64,000 bases of DNA, from the NCBI GenBank assembly GCA_024399135.1, contig JAKSHY010000006.1, positions 82,073 through 146,072 on the forward strand, written 5' to 3'. Both the position numbers and the translations under genes were made by a program. This document shows, in pieces, positions 1 through 9,998 of this stretch; positions within the stretch are counted from its first letter, which is position 1, and each line of letters starts with the position of its first letter. This DNA is from Lachnospiraceae bacterium. Lineage in GTDB: Bacteria > Bacillota > Clostridia > Lachnospirales > Lachnospiraceae. The notes under the pieces were generated by a model, which did not search any database, was not told where the DNA came from, and worked only from the letters and a program-made list of their open reading frames with translations.

Positions 1-501
1 AAGAAAGTTGTATTTAAGATAAGTATTCTTCCTATTATCAAGCTGATTGCAGCAACCTTCATACATGTATTTTTTACAGTGATTTTGCTTATAGTAGCAT
101 CATGCTATGGATATTTTCCTACAGTATATACAATACAGCTTATCTACTACACGTTCTGCATGTTCGTACTCGTACTTGCTATGAGCTATTGTTCATGCGC
201 TATTGTTATATTCTTTAGGGATTTGGGACAGATCATCAATATTCTTCTTCAGGTTGGAATGTGGGCAACACCAATTCTATGGGACATTAATATGATAAAT
301 GATCCTACACTGATTAGTATATTTAAGCTTAATCCTATTGTTTATATAGTTAATGGATTTAGAAGCTCCATATATGGTGGAGAATGGTTCTTCGAGCATT
401 TCTACAGCTCAACGTATTTTTGGATATTCACAGTAACACTGTTTTGCATAGGTACACTAATATTTAAGCGCCTCAAGGTGCATTTCGCGGACGTATTATA
501 A
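1..501 (+). CDS. ABC-2 type polysaccharide export permease, C-terminal part
   Basis: The reading frame is open from base 1, so the N-terminus lies outside the window; an internal GTG at 79 is not the true start. The 166 visible residues contain several hydrophobic segments, a typical export-permease phrase (SYCSCAIVIFFRDLGQI) and a P-I-L-W-D motif near the end of the membrane domain. This is the Wzm/TagG type of permease that moves lipid-linked polysaccharide across the membrane. It ends two bases before the ATPase gene, so the two are probably translationally coupled and form one exporter. Confidence 0.85.
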   Translation, partial: KKVVFKISILPIIKLIAATFIHVFFTVILLIVASCYGYFPTVYTIQLIYYTFCMFVLVLAMSYCSCAIVIFFRDLGQIINILLQVGMWATPILWDINMINDPTLISIFKLNPIVYIVNGFRSSIYGGEWFFEHFYSSTYFWIFTVTLFCIGTLIFKRLKVHFADVL

Positions 502-503
502 TT

Positions 504-1829
504 ATGGACAAAGATATAGCAATTGAAGTAAAAAACGTCGTTAAGACTTATAAGTTATATGATCATCCAAAGGACAGAATTAAGGAAGCACTTGGATTTG
601 GTCGCAAAAAGAAGCGTTATAAAGAGCATGATGCTCTAAAGGGCGTTGATATGACCATATACAAAGGTGAAACTGTTGGAATTATTGGAACTAATGGTTC
701 TGGTAAGTCTACTATCCTTAAGATTGTAACAGGAGTATTAAATCCAACAAGTGGTGATGTGAGCGTAAATGGAAGAATTTCAGCGCTTTTAGAGCTTGGA
801 GCAGGATTTAACATGGAGTATAACGGAATAGAGAATGTCTATCTTAATGGAACGATGATGGGATTCTCTAAGAAGGAGATAGATGCCAAGCTTCCTGGAA
901 TACTGGAATTCGCTGATATTGGAGACTATGTGAATCAGCCTGTTAAGACATACTCATCAGGTATGTTCGTAAGACTTGCTTTTGCTGTAGCTATTAATAT
1001 AGATCCTGAGATTTTAATTGTTGATGAAGCGCTTTCTGTTGGAGATGTGTTCTTCCAGGCAAAATGCTATCACAAATTCGAAGAATTCAAGGAAATGGGC
1101 AAGACCATAGTTTTCGTAAGCCATGATTTAAGCTCTATCAGCAAGTATTGTGACAGAGTAGTACTTCTAAATCAGGGTGTTAAGCTTGGAGAAGGTACTC
1201 CTAAGGCTATGATTGATGCCTATAAGCAGGTTTTGGTTGGTCAGTATCCATTACCTGAGGTTAAAGTAGGATTCGATGATGATGACGAGGATTCTAAGGC
1301 ATCTGATGGTGAGAATACAGAAAAAGCCAGTGATAGCAAGGATAAAACAGCTAATGGGGATAACTCTAACGTGCTAAATCCAGATTTACTTGAATATGGA
1401 ACGAAAGCAGCTGTTATTAGTGAGTATTATCTTGTTGATGAAAAAGGAATTAAAACCTCAGCAATAATCAAGGGTTCAGAGTGTACAATGCACATGATTG
1501 TTGATATTTTAGAGGATATTAAGAGCCCAATATTCGCCTTTTCTATTAAAAATATTAAAGGTGTTGAAATAACAGGGACTAATACCATGTTCGAGAAGGT
1601 TTTCTTCGATAGTGTCAAAAAGGGTGATAAAAAGCATATATCATTCACACAGAAAATGGACCTTCAGGGGGGTGAATATCTTATTTCCCTTGGCGTTACA
1701 GGGTATGAAAACGAGGAATTTAAGGTTTATCACAGATTATATGATGTGATGAATATAACAGTAATATCAGATAAGAATTCAGTTGGATACTATGATATGA
1801 ATTCGAAGGTAGTTGTGGAGGATGCATAA
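504..1829 (+). CDS. Polysaccharide ABC exporter ATPase with C-terminal carbohydrate-binding domain (Wzt-like)
   Basis: A 441-residue ATPase that powers the permease encoded just upstream. Walker A (GTNGSGKST) is at residues 62-70, the signature YSSGM at 150-154, Walker B (ILIVDE) at 170-175 and the switch histidine at about 207. After the nucleotide-binding domain comes a very acidic linker (about 258-290) and a domain of about 145 residues, as in Wzt proteins that recognise the modified non-reducing end of the glycan before export. Plain TagH-type ATPases lack such a domain or have a different one. The start follows the permease stop by two bases without a clear ribosome site. Substrate identity is not visible. 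Confidence 0.9.
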   Translation: MDKDIAIEVKNVVKTYKLYDHPKDRIKEALGFGRKKKRYKEHDALKGVDMTIYKGETVGIIGTNGSGKSTILKIVTGVLNPTSGDVSVNGRISALLELGAGFNMEYNGIENVYLNGTMMGFSKKEIDAKLPGILEFADIGDYVNQPVKTYSSGMFVRLAFAVAINIDPEILIVDEALSVGDVFFQAKCYHKFEEFKEMGKTIVFVSHDLSSISKYCDRVVLLNQGVKLGEGTPKAMIDAYKQVLVGQYPLPEVKVGFDDDDEDSKASDGENTEKASDSKDKTANGDNSNVLNPDLLEYGTKAAVISEYYLVDEKGIKTSAIIKGSECTMHMIVDILEDIKSPIFAFSIKNIKGVEITGTNTMFEKVFFDSVKKGDKKHISFTQKMDLQGGEYLISLGVTGYENEEFKVYHRLYDVMNITVISDKNSVGYYDMNSKVVVEDA

Positions 1830-3919
1830 TGGCATATACACCGATACATTTAAATGAAGATGAACTTATTAATCGCCTGCCCAAGTTAATTGGGCAGGTT
1901 TCCTTAAATTATGATTATTATGGAGGGTCAGATCTGTATTCAGATGGTGACATAGAAGACAGACTCCTTGATATAGTGAAGAACCGCTCTAAGTATGAGT
2001 ATCAGCAGATAATAGAAGAGTCTATGAGCTGGCCTATTCTCTATCATCTTTCTGCTATAAGAGGAAATATAGTAGATTTTCTTCCTATAACTAAGGAGGA
2101 TAAGGTACTTGAGATTGGTTCAGGATGTGGTGCTATTACAGAAACTCTGGCTAAAAAGGCTAAGAGTGTGACCTGTGTTGACCTCTCAGCAAGAAGAAGC
2201 CAGATTAATGCATACAGAAACCAGGATTGTGACAACATCAATATATATGTAGGTAACTTTAGTGACATAGAGCCTCATTTAGATACTGACTATGATTATG
2301 TATGTCTGATAGGTGTGTTCGAATATGGTTCGAGCTATATTAATACCGATACTCCATATGAGGATTTTCTTAAGATTATACTAAAACACAAGAAGGATAA
2401 CGGGCGTTGTGTAATTGCGATAGAGAATAAATATGGCCTGAAATACTGGGCTGGATGCAAGGAAGACCATAATGGAGAGTTTTTCAGCTCTATAGAGGGC
2501 TATCCTAATGGAGGATCAGCAAGAACATTCACGATTAATGGATTCAGGAAGATATTTAAGGCTTGTAATGTGTCGGATTACAATTTTTATTATCCATATC
2601 CTGACTACAAGCTTCCACATACCATTTTTTCAGATGACAGACTTCCGCTAAAGGGAGAGTTAACTGATAATCTAAGAAACTTAGATAGAGACAGAATGCT
2701 TTTGTTTGATGAAAGCAGGGCATTTGATGAGATAATCGATGATGGTGAATATCCATTATTCTCTAACTCATATATGGTGATTACAGGTCCTAAGATTGAC
2801 ACGATATATGCGAAGTATTCAAATGACAGAAAGCCAGAATTTGCGATAAAAACGGAGATTTTAGGAATAAATAACAGGTGTGTTCAAAAGGTTCCTTTAA
2901 ATTCTGAAGCGGCTTTGCACCTGAAGAAGCTTAGTAATATATACGAAAAGCTTGTTAAAAGGTATGAAGGCTCTTCGCTTAAAATTAATAAGTGTTCATT
3001 CGATGAAAAGACAGGTATTGCAACATTTGATTTCGAAGAAGGAGAAACTTTGGAGAATTTGCTTGATGAAGCAGTTAAGCATGGTAATATGGAAAGATTC
3101 AATGAACTTATTGATAAGTACATTAATCTTATCTCATATAATCCTAATAATGTCGAAATAACAGATTTTGATATGATATTTGCCAATATATTGGTTAATG
3201 GTGATAACTGGACAGTAATTGACTATGAATGGTCGTATGAGAAGATAATTGACCCTAAGAAGGTTGCGTTCAGAGCATTGTACTGCTATGTATTGGAGGA
3301 TGACAGAAGAAACAGCATTGATATGGACAGTATCCTTAATAAGCTTGGCATAACCCAGCGTGAGACTTCATATTATATTGAAGAAGAGGAAGCATTCCAG
3401 AAAGAGGTTACTGGAAATCACAAGGCAATAGGCGAAATAAGGGCAACAATAGGTACATACGCTATATCTTCAGAAAAGCTTTTCAATGAGGAGTTAAAGA
3501 AGATTATAGATAAGAGAATACAGGTTTATTATGACTATGGTCAGGGGTATTCTGAAGAAAACTCAAAGTATATTCCAGATGTATATGAAGATAATAGTCA
3601 TATAAGTGTTGATATTAACTTTGATGGTAATGTAAAAGGGCTTAGAATTGATCCTGCAGATCAAAGATGCCTGGTAAAGGTTACTGAACTTGTATTAAAT
3701 GGAGAAAATATACTTAATAACAAGAAAATCATGGAAAGTAATGGAAAAGCGCTAAATAGCGCCACTTTCGCGTTTAATACAATGGATCCTAATATTAATA
3801 TTAAGTTAAATGAAGTTTTAATCAGAGGAGAAAACGAACTTCATGTAGTTATGGAGATTACTCCGATGACAGAGAAACTAGTAGTTGATGTAATCAATTC
3901 TGTTAAGAAGATATTTTAG
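1829..3919 (+). CDS. SAM methyltransferase fused to kinase-like domain (possible chain terminator)
   Basis: A 696-residue protein whose ATG overlaps the ATPase stop (TAATG). Residues about 90-200 form a class I methyltransferase with motif I (VLEIGSGCGAIT, 93-104) followed by the acidic CVDLS strand. Residues about 340-500 look like a small-molecule kinase fold: NILVN at about 453-457 and IDYEW with Asp465 resemble the catalytic and metal-binding loops of APH/choline-kinase-like enzymes. The last 120 residues look beta-rich. The methyltransferase-kinase order and the place beside a Wzt-type ATPase recall WbdD, which caps O-antigen and sets its length. That function is inferred from architecture; the kinase part is divergent. 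Confidence 0.7.
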   Translation: MAYTPIHLNEDELINRLPKLIGQVSLNYDYYGGSDLYSDGDIEDRLLDIVKNRSKYEYQQIIEESMSWPILYHLSAIRGNIVDFLPITKEDKVLEIGSGCGAITETLAKKAKSVTCVDLSARRSQINAYRNQDCDNINIYVGNFSDIEPHLDTDYDYVCLIGVFEYGSSYINTDTPYEDFLKIILKHKKDNGRCVIAIENKYGLKYWAGCKEDHNGEFFSSIEGYPNGGSARTFTINGFRKIFKACNVSDYNFYYPYPDYKLPHTIFSDDRLPLKGELTDNLRNLDRDRMLLFDESRAFDEIIDDGEYPLFSNSYMVITGPKIDTIYAKYSNDRKPEFAIKTEILGINNRCVQKVPLNSEAALHLKKLSNIYEKLVKRYEGSSLKINKCSFDEKTGIATFDFEEGETLENLLDEAVKHGNMERFNELIDKYINLISYNPNNVEITDFDMIFANILVNGDNWTVIDYEWSYEKIIDPKKVAFRALYCYVLEDDRRNSIDMDSILNKLGITQRETSYYIEEEEAFQKEVTGNHKAIGEIRATIGTYAISSEKLFNEELKKIIDKRIQVYYDYGQGYSEENSKYIPDVYEDNSHISVDINFDGNVKGLRIDPADQRCLVKVTELVLNGENILNNKKIMESNGKALNSATFAFNTMDPNINIKLNEVLIRGENELHVVMEITPMTEKLVVDVINSVKKIF

Positions 3920-3948
3920 ATTTAACTAAAAAGAGAGGAAATAACGTT

Positions 3949-6159
3949 TTGGCTCCCTTAAAAAGTGGTTTAAAAAAACTATTGATTGGAAAACAGAATA
4001 TAAAGTACAACAAGCAACTAAAGTCCAAAAAGATGGACTACAACAAGTGGGTAGTTGGACAGGAACAACTTCAAAAAATGAAAAATCCATTAGTTGGTCT
4101 TGAAGAAAAATGTCAGACAATTGATATTTTCAAAAAAGACAATGAAGGCGATTCAAAAGAGAATGACAGAAAACTTGCAGAATTAAGTTCGTTATGTAAA
4201 CTAATTGAGATTTTTGATGTTTCTGAAGATTTAAATTGCAAAACACAATATCTTGTATGTGAGGCAAAATACCTATCCAAGGCCTATGAATATGCTAAAG
4301 ATGCACGAAATTGTATAGACGCTGTTATTTTAATGAATTATGACGGCGAAATTTCAAAAAATGCATTTTTAAAATTCTATTCAGAATTCCAGAAAAACAA
4401 AAGTTTAATCTTGATTTACTCGGATGAAGATATGTATAACGAAGGCAAAATGCGATTAAATCCATGGTATAAGCCTTCGTGGGCACCGGATGACTTCCTT
4501 TCGTACTTCTATTTTGGCGGTTTAACAGCAATTAAAGTAGCTGCCATGAAGGAAGCAGAACCAAAAGAGGATGACGACGTGTATTCGTATCTTTATAAGC
4601 TTCTAATTTTGAATAATGGATTTGATCTTCATAATAAGAAGAAGGTTGTTGGACATATTCCTGAGGTGCTGTTTCATACCTTCAATGTGCCTGGATATGA
4701 ATATGCCAAGAATTATAAGCTAAGATTCGAAATGAAGGAGCAATTGAAGGATGAATATGTTTCTATAATCATTCCATCAAAGGATCATCCTGAAATATTG
4801 TTTAAATGTATTGATTCATTGCTTGAAATTACCAGAGTTGATGAAAAAATCAAATATGAAATCATAATTGTTGATAATGGAAGCAATGAAACAAATAAGG
4901 CACTTATAGAGTCGCTGGTTAATAACTATTCTTCATTACCAGAAAACGAGAATAGAAAGTGTGGATTTGATTCAATTCAATACATATATGAAAAGAAAGA
5001 ATTCAATTTTGCATATATGTGTAATTTAGGTGCTAGATGTGCTCATGGTGATTATTATCTTTTCTTAAATGATGATATGGAGATAGTAGAGGAAGAGTGG
5101 CTTACGAAAATGGTTATGAAGGCGCATCTTCCATATGCCGGATGCGTTGGTGCGAAGCTTCTTTATCCAAAGAGCATTAAAGAAGAAGGGGATATAATTC
5201 AGCATGCAGGAATTACTAATCTAAGAATAGGTCCTGCTCATAAGCTTCAGTTCATGTCTGACAAGGATGATCTTTATTATGGAAGAAACAGATACTGTCA
5301 TGACATGATGGGAGTTACTGGAGCGTGCCTTTTAGTTAAAAAGACAGTCTTTAATGAGGTTAATGGTTTTGATGAGAACCTGGCAGTTGCATTTAATGAT
5401 GTAGACTTATGCTATTCAATATATGAAAAGGGCTATTACAATATCCAAAGGAATGATGTAGTTCTTCTTCATCATGAATCATTAAGCAGAGGAAATGATT
5501 CTGAATCAGAAGCCAAGCAGTTAAGACTAAACAGAGAAAAGGATTATTTATATTCCAAGCATCAGCCGCTGTATGGTAAGGATCCATTTTATAACATCAA
5601 TCTCACAACGGACATGCTTGAATCAGAATATGCGCCAAAGTTCCATTATGAAGTAGATTTAGGCCAGAAATGGGCCAAAATACAGGATATAGCAGGTGTT
5701 ATCGATGCCGCAAGAGAGGATAAATGTGTTCGCGTTGGCATGGAATGCGCAATGGACATCTTCAAATGGAAGTATGGTGTTTCATATGAGAGCGGAATGG
5801 ATGCTGAGGATGAAGATTTTGGGTTCTATTTCCAGGGTTATACCTTCGTAATTGGCTCCGATAACGCATGTTATGAAAGGACGCTTTTGCTGAAAAACAG
5901 GGCATCCGGGCAGGTTTTTGGTATAGACGTAAATATAGGCTACAGACCAGACATAGCAGGTAACGTTCCAGACCAGCTAAATGTAGATTTAGCTGGATAT
6001 AATGCTAAAATTAAAGCCGATTCTGTGCCTTCTGGAACATATCAGTTCGGAATGTATATGAAGGATTGCACATCGAGTGCGAGATTGTATAATTGGAGTA
6101 ACTGGACTATTGATATTCAGGATAAATCGAATTTCAAGGTTAATGAAAACAGAATATAA
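3949..6159 (+). CDS. Large GT2 family glycosyltransferase with degenerate N-terminal GT domain
   Basis: A 736-residue protein starting at TTG, chosen because GAGAGG lies about nine bases upstream and no ATG fits. Residues about 130-230 resemble a decayed GT-A domain (a YSDEDMY-type acidic motif followed by a PxWxPDDF phrase). The functional GT2 domain starts near residue 270 (VSIIIPSKDH), continues through VDNGS and has the metal-binding LNDDMEI near 373 and a later TGACLLVKK and FNDVDLCY. The last 130 residues form a likely beta-sandwich. It probably adds sugars to the surface polysaccharide. The acceptor and sugar are unknown. Confidence 0.85.
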   Translation: MAPLKSGLKKLLIGKQNIKYNKQLKSKKMDYNKWVVGQEQLQKMKNPLVGLEEKCQTIDIFKKDNEGDSKENDRKLAELSSLCKLIEIFDVSEDLNCKTQYLVCEAKYLSKAYEYAKDARNCIDAVILMNYDGEISKNAFLKFYSEFQKNKSLILIYSDEDMYNEGKMRLNPWYKPSWAPDDFLSYFYFGGLTAIKVAAMKEAEPKEDDDVYSYLYKLLILNNGFDLHNKKKVVGHIPEVLFHTFNVPGYEYAKNYKLRFEMKEQLKDEYVSIIIPSKDHPEILFKCIDSLLEITRVDEKIKYEIIIVDNGSNETNKALIESLVNNYSSLPENENRKCGFDSIQYIYEKKEFNFAYMCNLGARCAHGDYYLFLNDDMEIVEEEWLTKMVMKAHLPYAGCVGAKLLYPKSIKEEGDIIQHAGITNLRIGPAHKLQFMSDKDDLYYGRNRYCHDMMGVTGACLLVKKTVFNEVNGFDENLAVAFNDVDLCYSIYEKGYYNIQRNDVVLLHHESLSRGNDSESEAKQLRLNREKDYLYSKHQPLYGKDPFYNINLTTDMLESEYAPKFHYEVDLGQKWAKIQDIAGVIDAAREDKCVRVGMECAMDIFKWKYGVSYESGMDAEDEDFGFYFQGYTFVIGSDNACYERTLLLKNRASGQVFGIDVNIGYRPDIAGNVPDQLNVDLAGYNAKIKADSVPSGTYQFGMYMKDCTSSARLYNWSNWTIDIQDKSNFKVNENRI

Positions 6160-6202
6160 TCAAAATAAAGTATAAATTTGCAGAATAAAAACAGGAAACA
6201 GG

Positions 6203-8182
6203 ATGAATATGGATTATAAGGAACAATACGAACAGGAACATTTAAGAAATGCAGATTTGGCAGGAAGGGTTGCAGAGCTTGAAGCCAAGGTAGATGATCT
6301 TAATTTTAAGCTTGAGAGAATTAAGACCAATCCGGTATGGAAAGCTTCAGCGCCTCTTAGAAAGTGCATGCACTTTACTATAAGGCAGGCAAGAAGAGTG
6401 AAAAACTGTGGATCTATTAAGGGAATAGCTCATAAGGTCAAATATAAAAAGAATGAAAAAATTGCTATGGAGCAGTTTGGAACTAAAAGCTTTCCTAATG
6501 AAGAGCAAAGAAAGCTTGAGTCAGAAACCGTCTTCCCATATATGGCTAAGATTAGTATATTAGTTCCTTTATATAATACTCCGGAACAGTTTCTTAAGGA
6601 GATGATTGATTCTGTAGTGAACCAGACTTACTCTAACTGGGAGCTGTGTCTTGCGGATGGATCAGATCAAGAACATTCATATGTGGCAACTATAGTTAAG
6701 GAGTATCAGAACAGGCTTAACACTAAAAATAACACGTGTATTGTTTATGAAAAACTGGCGAAAAATGAAGGAATTTCGGGCAATACCAATCAGTGTCTTA
6801 AGCTTGCGACGGGAGATTATATAGGTCTTTTTGATCATGATGATATTCTTCATCCTTCGGTATTATTCGAATATGTGAAGGCTATTAATGAGAAGAATGC
6901 TGACTATATTTATTGTGATGAGACAACGTTTAAATCAGGTAACATCGATAAGATGCTGACAATGCATTTTAAACCTGATTATGCAATAGATAATTTAAGA
7001 GCCAATAACTATATTTGTCATTTCAGCGTATTTAAAAAGGAATTATTAGAAGGAGATGAACTCTTCAGATCCCAGTTCGATGGAAGCCAGGATCATGATA
7101 TGATTTTAAGACTCACAGATAAGGCTAAGAATATTGTGCATGTACCAAGGCTGATGTACTACTGGAGATGTCATGAGGGTTCGGTTGCTTCTAATATTGA
7201 TGCCAAGCCTTATGCAATAGAGGCTGCCAAGGGAGCGGTAGCAGATCACCTAAGACGTCATGGATATGATCACTTTAAAATTACATCAACAAGAGCATTC
7301 GAAACCATCTTTAAGATTAGATATGAGATAATCGGAACACCAAAGATTTCCATCATTATTCCAAACAAGGATCATATTGATGATCTTAAAAGATGTATCA
7401 ACTCAATTCTTGAAAAGTCTACATATGATAATTATGAAATAATCGTGGTAGAGAATAACAGTAAGGAGAATACAACCTTCGAATACTATAAGCAGATTGC
7501 TGAAAATAGTAAAATAACAGTTGTTACATACACGCCGGAAGAGGGAGAAACCTTTAATTATTCTAAGGTTAATAACTATGGAGTATCTTTTGCCAAGGGT
7601 GAGTATGTTCTTTTATTAAATAATGATACAGAGGTAATTACTGTTAACTGGATTGAAGAATTACTGATGTATGCTCAAAGAGAAGATGTGGCATGTGTAG
7701 GTGCCAAGCTTTATTATCCTAATAAAACTATTCAGCACGCAGGTGTTGTTCTGAAGCTTGGTGCACATAGAACTGCAGGACATAGTCACTATATGCAGCA
7801 TAGAGAGAATCTTGGATATATGGGAAGACTTTGCTATACACAGGATGTTTCTGCAGTGACGGGAGCGTGCCTTTTAGTTAAGAAAGCTATTTATGATGAA
7901 GTAGGCGGTCTTGGTGAGGATTTCGCCATTTCGCTTAATGATGTTGATTTTTGTTTAAAAGCAAGGCAGAAAGGATATCTTAATGTGTTTACTCCTTTTG
8001 CAGAGCTGTTCCATTATGAGTCAGCATCAAGAGGCTCTGATATGACAGGTGATAACGCTGACAGATATAACAAAGAATCTGAATATTTCAGGAATAAATG
8101 GAAGGAAGTGTTAGACGCCGGAGATCCATATTACAACCCTAATTTTTCTTTAGATAAAAGTGATTTTTCACTTAGAATATGA
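6203..8182 (+). CDS. Bidomain GT2 glycosyltransferase (rhamnan-type)
   Basis: This 659-residue protein begins with a coiled coil (about residues 5-40) and then carries two GT2 domains in tandem. The first begins with ISILVPLYNTPEQF and has the acidic FDHDDIL motif; the second begins with ISIIIPNKDH and has LLNNDTEV. A bidomain layout is common in enzymes that build repeating rhamnan or galactan chains, one domain per linkage. AGGAAA precedes the ATG by about six bases. It shares the TGACLLVKK and NDVDFC signatures with the preceding gene, so the two may be diverged paralogues. Confidence 0.88.
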   Translation: MNMDYKEQYEQEHLRNADLAGRVAELEAKVDDLNFKLERIKTNPVWKASAPLRKCMHFTIRQARRVKNCGSIKGIAHKVKYKKNEKIAMEQFGTKSFPNEEQRKLESETVFPYMAKISILVPLYNTPEQFLKEMIDSVVNQTYSNWELCLADGSDQEHSYVATIVKEYQNRLNTKNNTCIVYEKLAKNEGISGNTNQCLKLATGDYIGLFDHDDILHPSVLFEYVKAINEKNADYIYCDETTFKSGNIDKMLTMHFKPDYAIDNLRANNYICHFSVFKKELLEGDELFRSQFDGSQDHDMILRLTDKAKNIVHVPRLMYYWRCHEGSVASNIDAKPYAIEAAKGAVADHLRRHGYDHFKITSTRAFETIFKIRYEIIGTPKISIIIPNKDHIDDLKRCINSILEKSTYDNYEIIVVENNSKENTTFEYYKQIAENSKITVVTYTPEEGETFNYSKVNNYGVSFAKGEYVLLLNNDTEVITVNWIEELLMYAQREDVACVGAKLYYPNKTIQHAGVVLKLGAHRTAGHSHYMQHRENLGYMGRLCYTQDVSAVTGACLLVKKAIYDEVGGLGEDFAISLNDVDFCLKARQKGYLNVFTPFAELFHYESASRGSDMTGDNADRYNKESEYFRNKWKEVLDAGDPYYNPNFSLDKSDFSLRI

Positions 8183-8223
8183 TAAACTAGTGGACAGGAT
8201 AAAATTGAAATGGAGGTTTCAGA

Positions 8224-9945
8224 ATGAACTACAAGGATCAGTACAATTTTTGGCTTGAGAATTCTTACTTCGATGAGGATACTAAGGCTGAACTAAAGGC
8301 AATTGCCAATGATGAGAAGGAAATTGAAGATCGTTTCTATAAAGAGCTTGAATTTGGTACAGGAGGTCTTCGTGGGGTTATCGGTGCTGGTATGAACCGT
8401 ATGAATGTTTATACAGTAAGAAAAGCAACACAGGGACTTGCTAATTTCATTTTAAAGCAGGGTACAGAGGCTATGGGTGTTGCCATCGCTTATGACTCAA
8501 GAAGAATGAGCCCGGAGTTCGCAGATGTCGCTGCACTTTGTCTTGCAGCTAATGGTATTAAGGCATATGTTTTCGATGCATTAAGACCTACTCCAGAGCT
8601 TTCATTCGCACTTCGTACATTAGGCTGTACAGCTGGTATTGTTGTTACAGCTTCTCATAATCCTCCAGAGTATAACGGATATAAGGTTTACTGGCAGGAC
8701 GGTGCTCAGGTTACACCTCCATATGATGTGGATATCATTAATGAAGTTAAGGCTATCACAGATATTACTACTGCTAAGACTATGGATCTGGCAGATGCTA
8801 AGGCTAAGGGCTTATATAATGTTATTGGTTCAGAAATCGATGACAAATATATGGTAGAACTTAAAAAGCAGATCATTAATGAAGATATCATTAAAGAGGT
8901 TGCTGATGATATTAAGATTGTTTACTCGCCATTTAATGGTACAGGAAATGTTCCAGTAAGAAGAATTCTTAGTGAACTTGGATTTAAGAATGTGTATGTA
9001 GTTAAGGAACAGGAAATGCCAGATCCTAACTTCACTACACTTGAGTATCCTAATCCAGAAGATCCTAAGGCATTCACACTTGCACTTAAGCTTGCTAAGG
9101 AAAAGAATGCAGATATTATTCTTGCAACAGATCCTGATGCTGACAGACTTGGAATCTATGCATTAGATACTAAGAGCGGTGAGTACATTCCTTTCACTGG
9201 AAATATGTCAGGAATGCTTATTGCTGAATACATTCTTCGTGAAAGAACTAATAAGAACATTATGCCTAAGAATCCAGCCATGGTTTCAACTATTGTTACA
9301 ACCAATATGGCTAAGGCTATAGCAGAAGACTATAACTTAAAATTCATCGAGGTATTAACAGGATTTAAGTATATCGGTGAGCAGATTAAGTTGTTCGAGC
9401 AGAATAATACATATAATTATGTATTCGGTCTTGAAGAGTCTTATGGATGCCTTGCAGGAACTCATGCAAGAGATAAGGATGCTGTTGTTGCAGTAATGTG
9501 TCTTTGCGAGATGGCTGCATGGTGTAAGAAGAATGGCTTAACTGTATGGGATCAGATGATTAACCTTTATGAGAAGTACGGTTATTACAAAGAGACACAG
9601 TACACCATCACATTGAAGGGTATGGATGGTGCTAAGCAGATTCAGGAAATTATGGATAAGCTTAGAACTAACTCTCCTAAGGAATTTGGTTCATTAAAGG
9701 TATTAAAGGCTCGTGACTACAAGCTTGATAAGATTGTTGATAATGAAACTGGTGAGGTTACCAAGACAGGTCTTCCTACATCGAATGTTCTTTATTTTGA
9801 TCTTACTGAGGATTCATGGTGCTGTGCACGTCCTTCAGGAACTGAACCTAAGATTAAGTTCTACATGGGTGTTAAGGGAACTTCTTTAGAGGATTCCAAG
9901 GCTAAGGTAGAAGCATTAACAGAAGCTGTTAAAGCATTAGTATAA
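8224..9945 (+). CDS. pgcA: Alpha-phosphoglucomutase/phosphomannomutase
   Basis: A 573-residue phosphohexomutase that interconverts hexose 6- and 1-phosphates to feed nucleotide-sugar synthesis. The phosphoserine loop TASHNP places the catalytic Ser at about 144, the metal loop TDPDADR is at about 302-308, and the C-terminal phosphate-binding RPSGTEPK is intact. Length matches the PgcA type, not the shorter GlmM type found further downstream in this window. AATGGAGG precedes the ATG. Its place inside the polysaccharide locus suggests supply of UDP-glucose or GDP-mannose precursors. Confidence 0.93.
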   Translation: MNYKDQYNFWLENSYFDEDTKAELKAIANDEKEIEDRFYKELEFGTGGLRGVIGAGMNRMNVYTVRKATQGLANFILKQGTEAMGVAIAYDSRRMSPEFADVAALCLAANGIKAYVFDALRPTPELSFALRTLGCTAGIVVTASHNPPEYNGYKVYWQDGAQVTPPYDVDIINEVKAITDITTAKTMDLADAKAKGLYNVIGSEIDDKYMVELKKQIINEDIIKEVADDIKIVYSPFNGTGNVPVRRILSELGFKNVYVVKEQEMPDPNFTTLEYPNPEDPKAFTLALKLAKEKNADIILATDPDADRLGIYALDTKSGEYIPFTGNMSGMLIAEYILRERTNKNIMPKNPAMVSTIVTTNMAKAIAEDYNLKFIEVLTGFKYIGEQIKLFEQNNTYNYVFGLEESYGCLAGTHARDKDAVVAVMCLCEMAAWCKKNGLTVWDQMINLYEKYGYYKETQYTITLKGMDGAKQIQEIMDKLRTNSPKEFGSLKVLKARDYKLDKIVDNETGEVTKTGLPTSNVLYFDLTEDSWCCARPSGTEPKIKFYMGVKGTSLEDSKAKVEALTEAVKALV

Positions 9946-9959
9946 TTGTTTGATTGATA

Positions 9960-9990
9960 AGTCCGCTTGCGGCAGTGCAAGCGGACTTTA
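9960..9990 (+). terminator. Hairpin after pgcA
   Basis: A GC-rich inverted repeat (GTCCGCTTGC pairing with GCAAGCGGAC) begins 15 bases after the pgcA stop and is followed by a short T-rich stretch. The T run is interrupted, so termination is probably partial and the next glycosyltransferase genes may receive readthrough. Confidence 0.7.
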
Positions 9991-9998
9991 TTATTAGT

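Noticed and set aside
9954..9998. N-terminal extension of the glycosyltransferase at 9999
   Set aside because: It would begin at ATT and translate the pgcA terminator hairpin.
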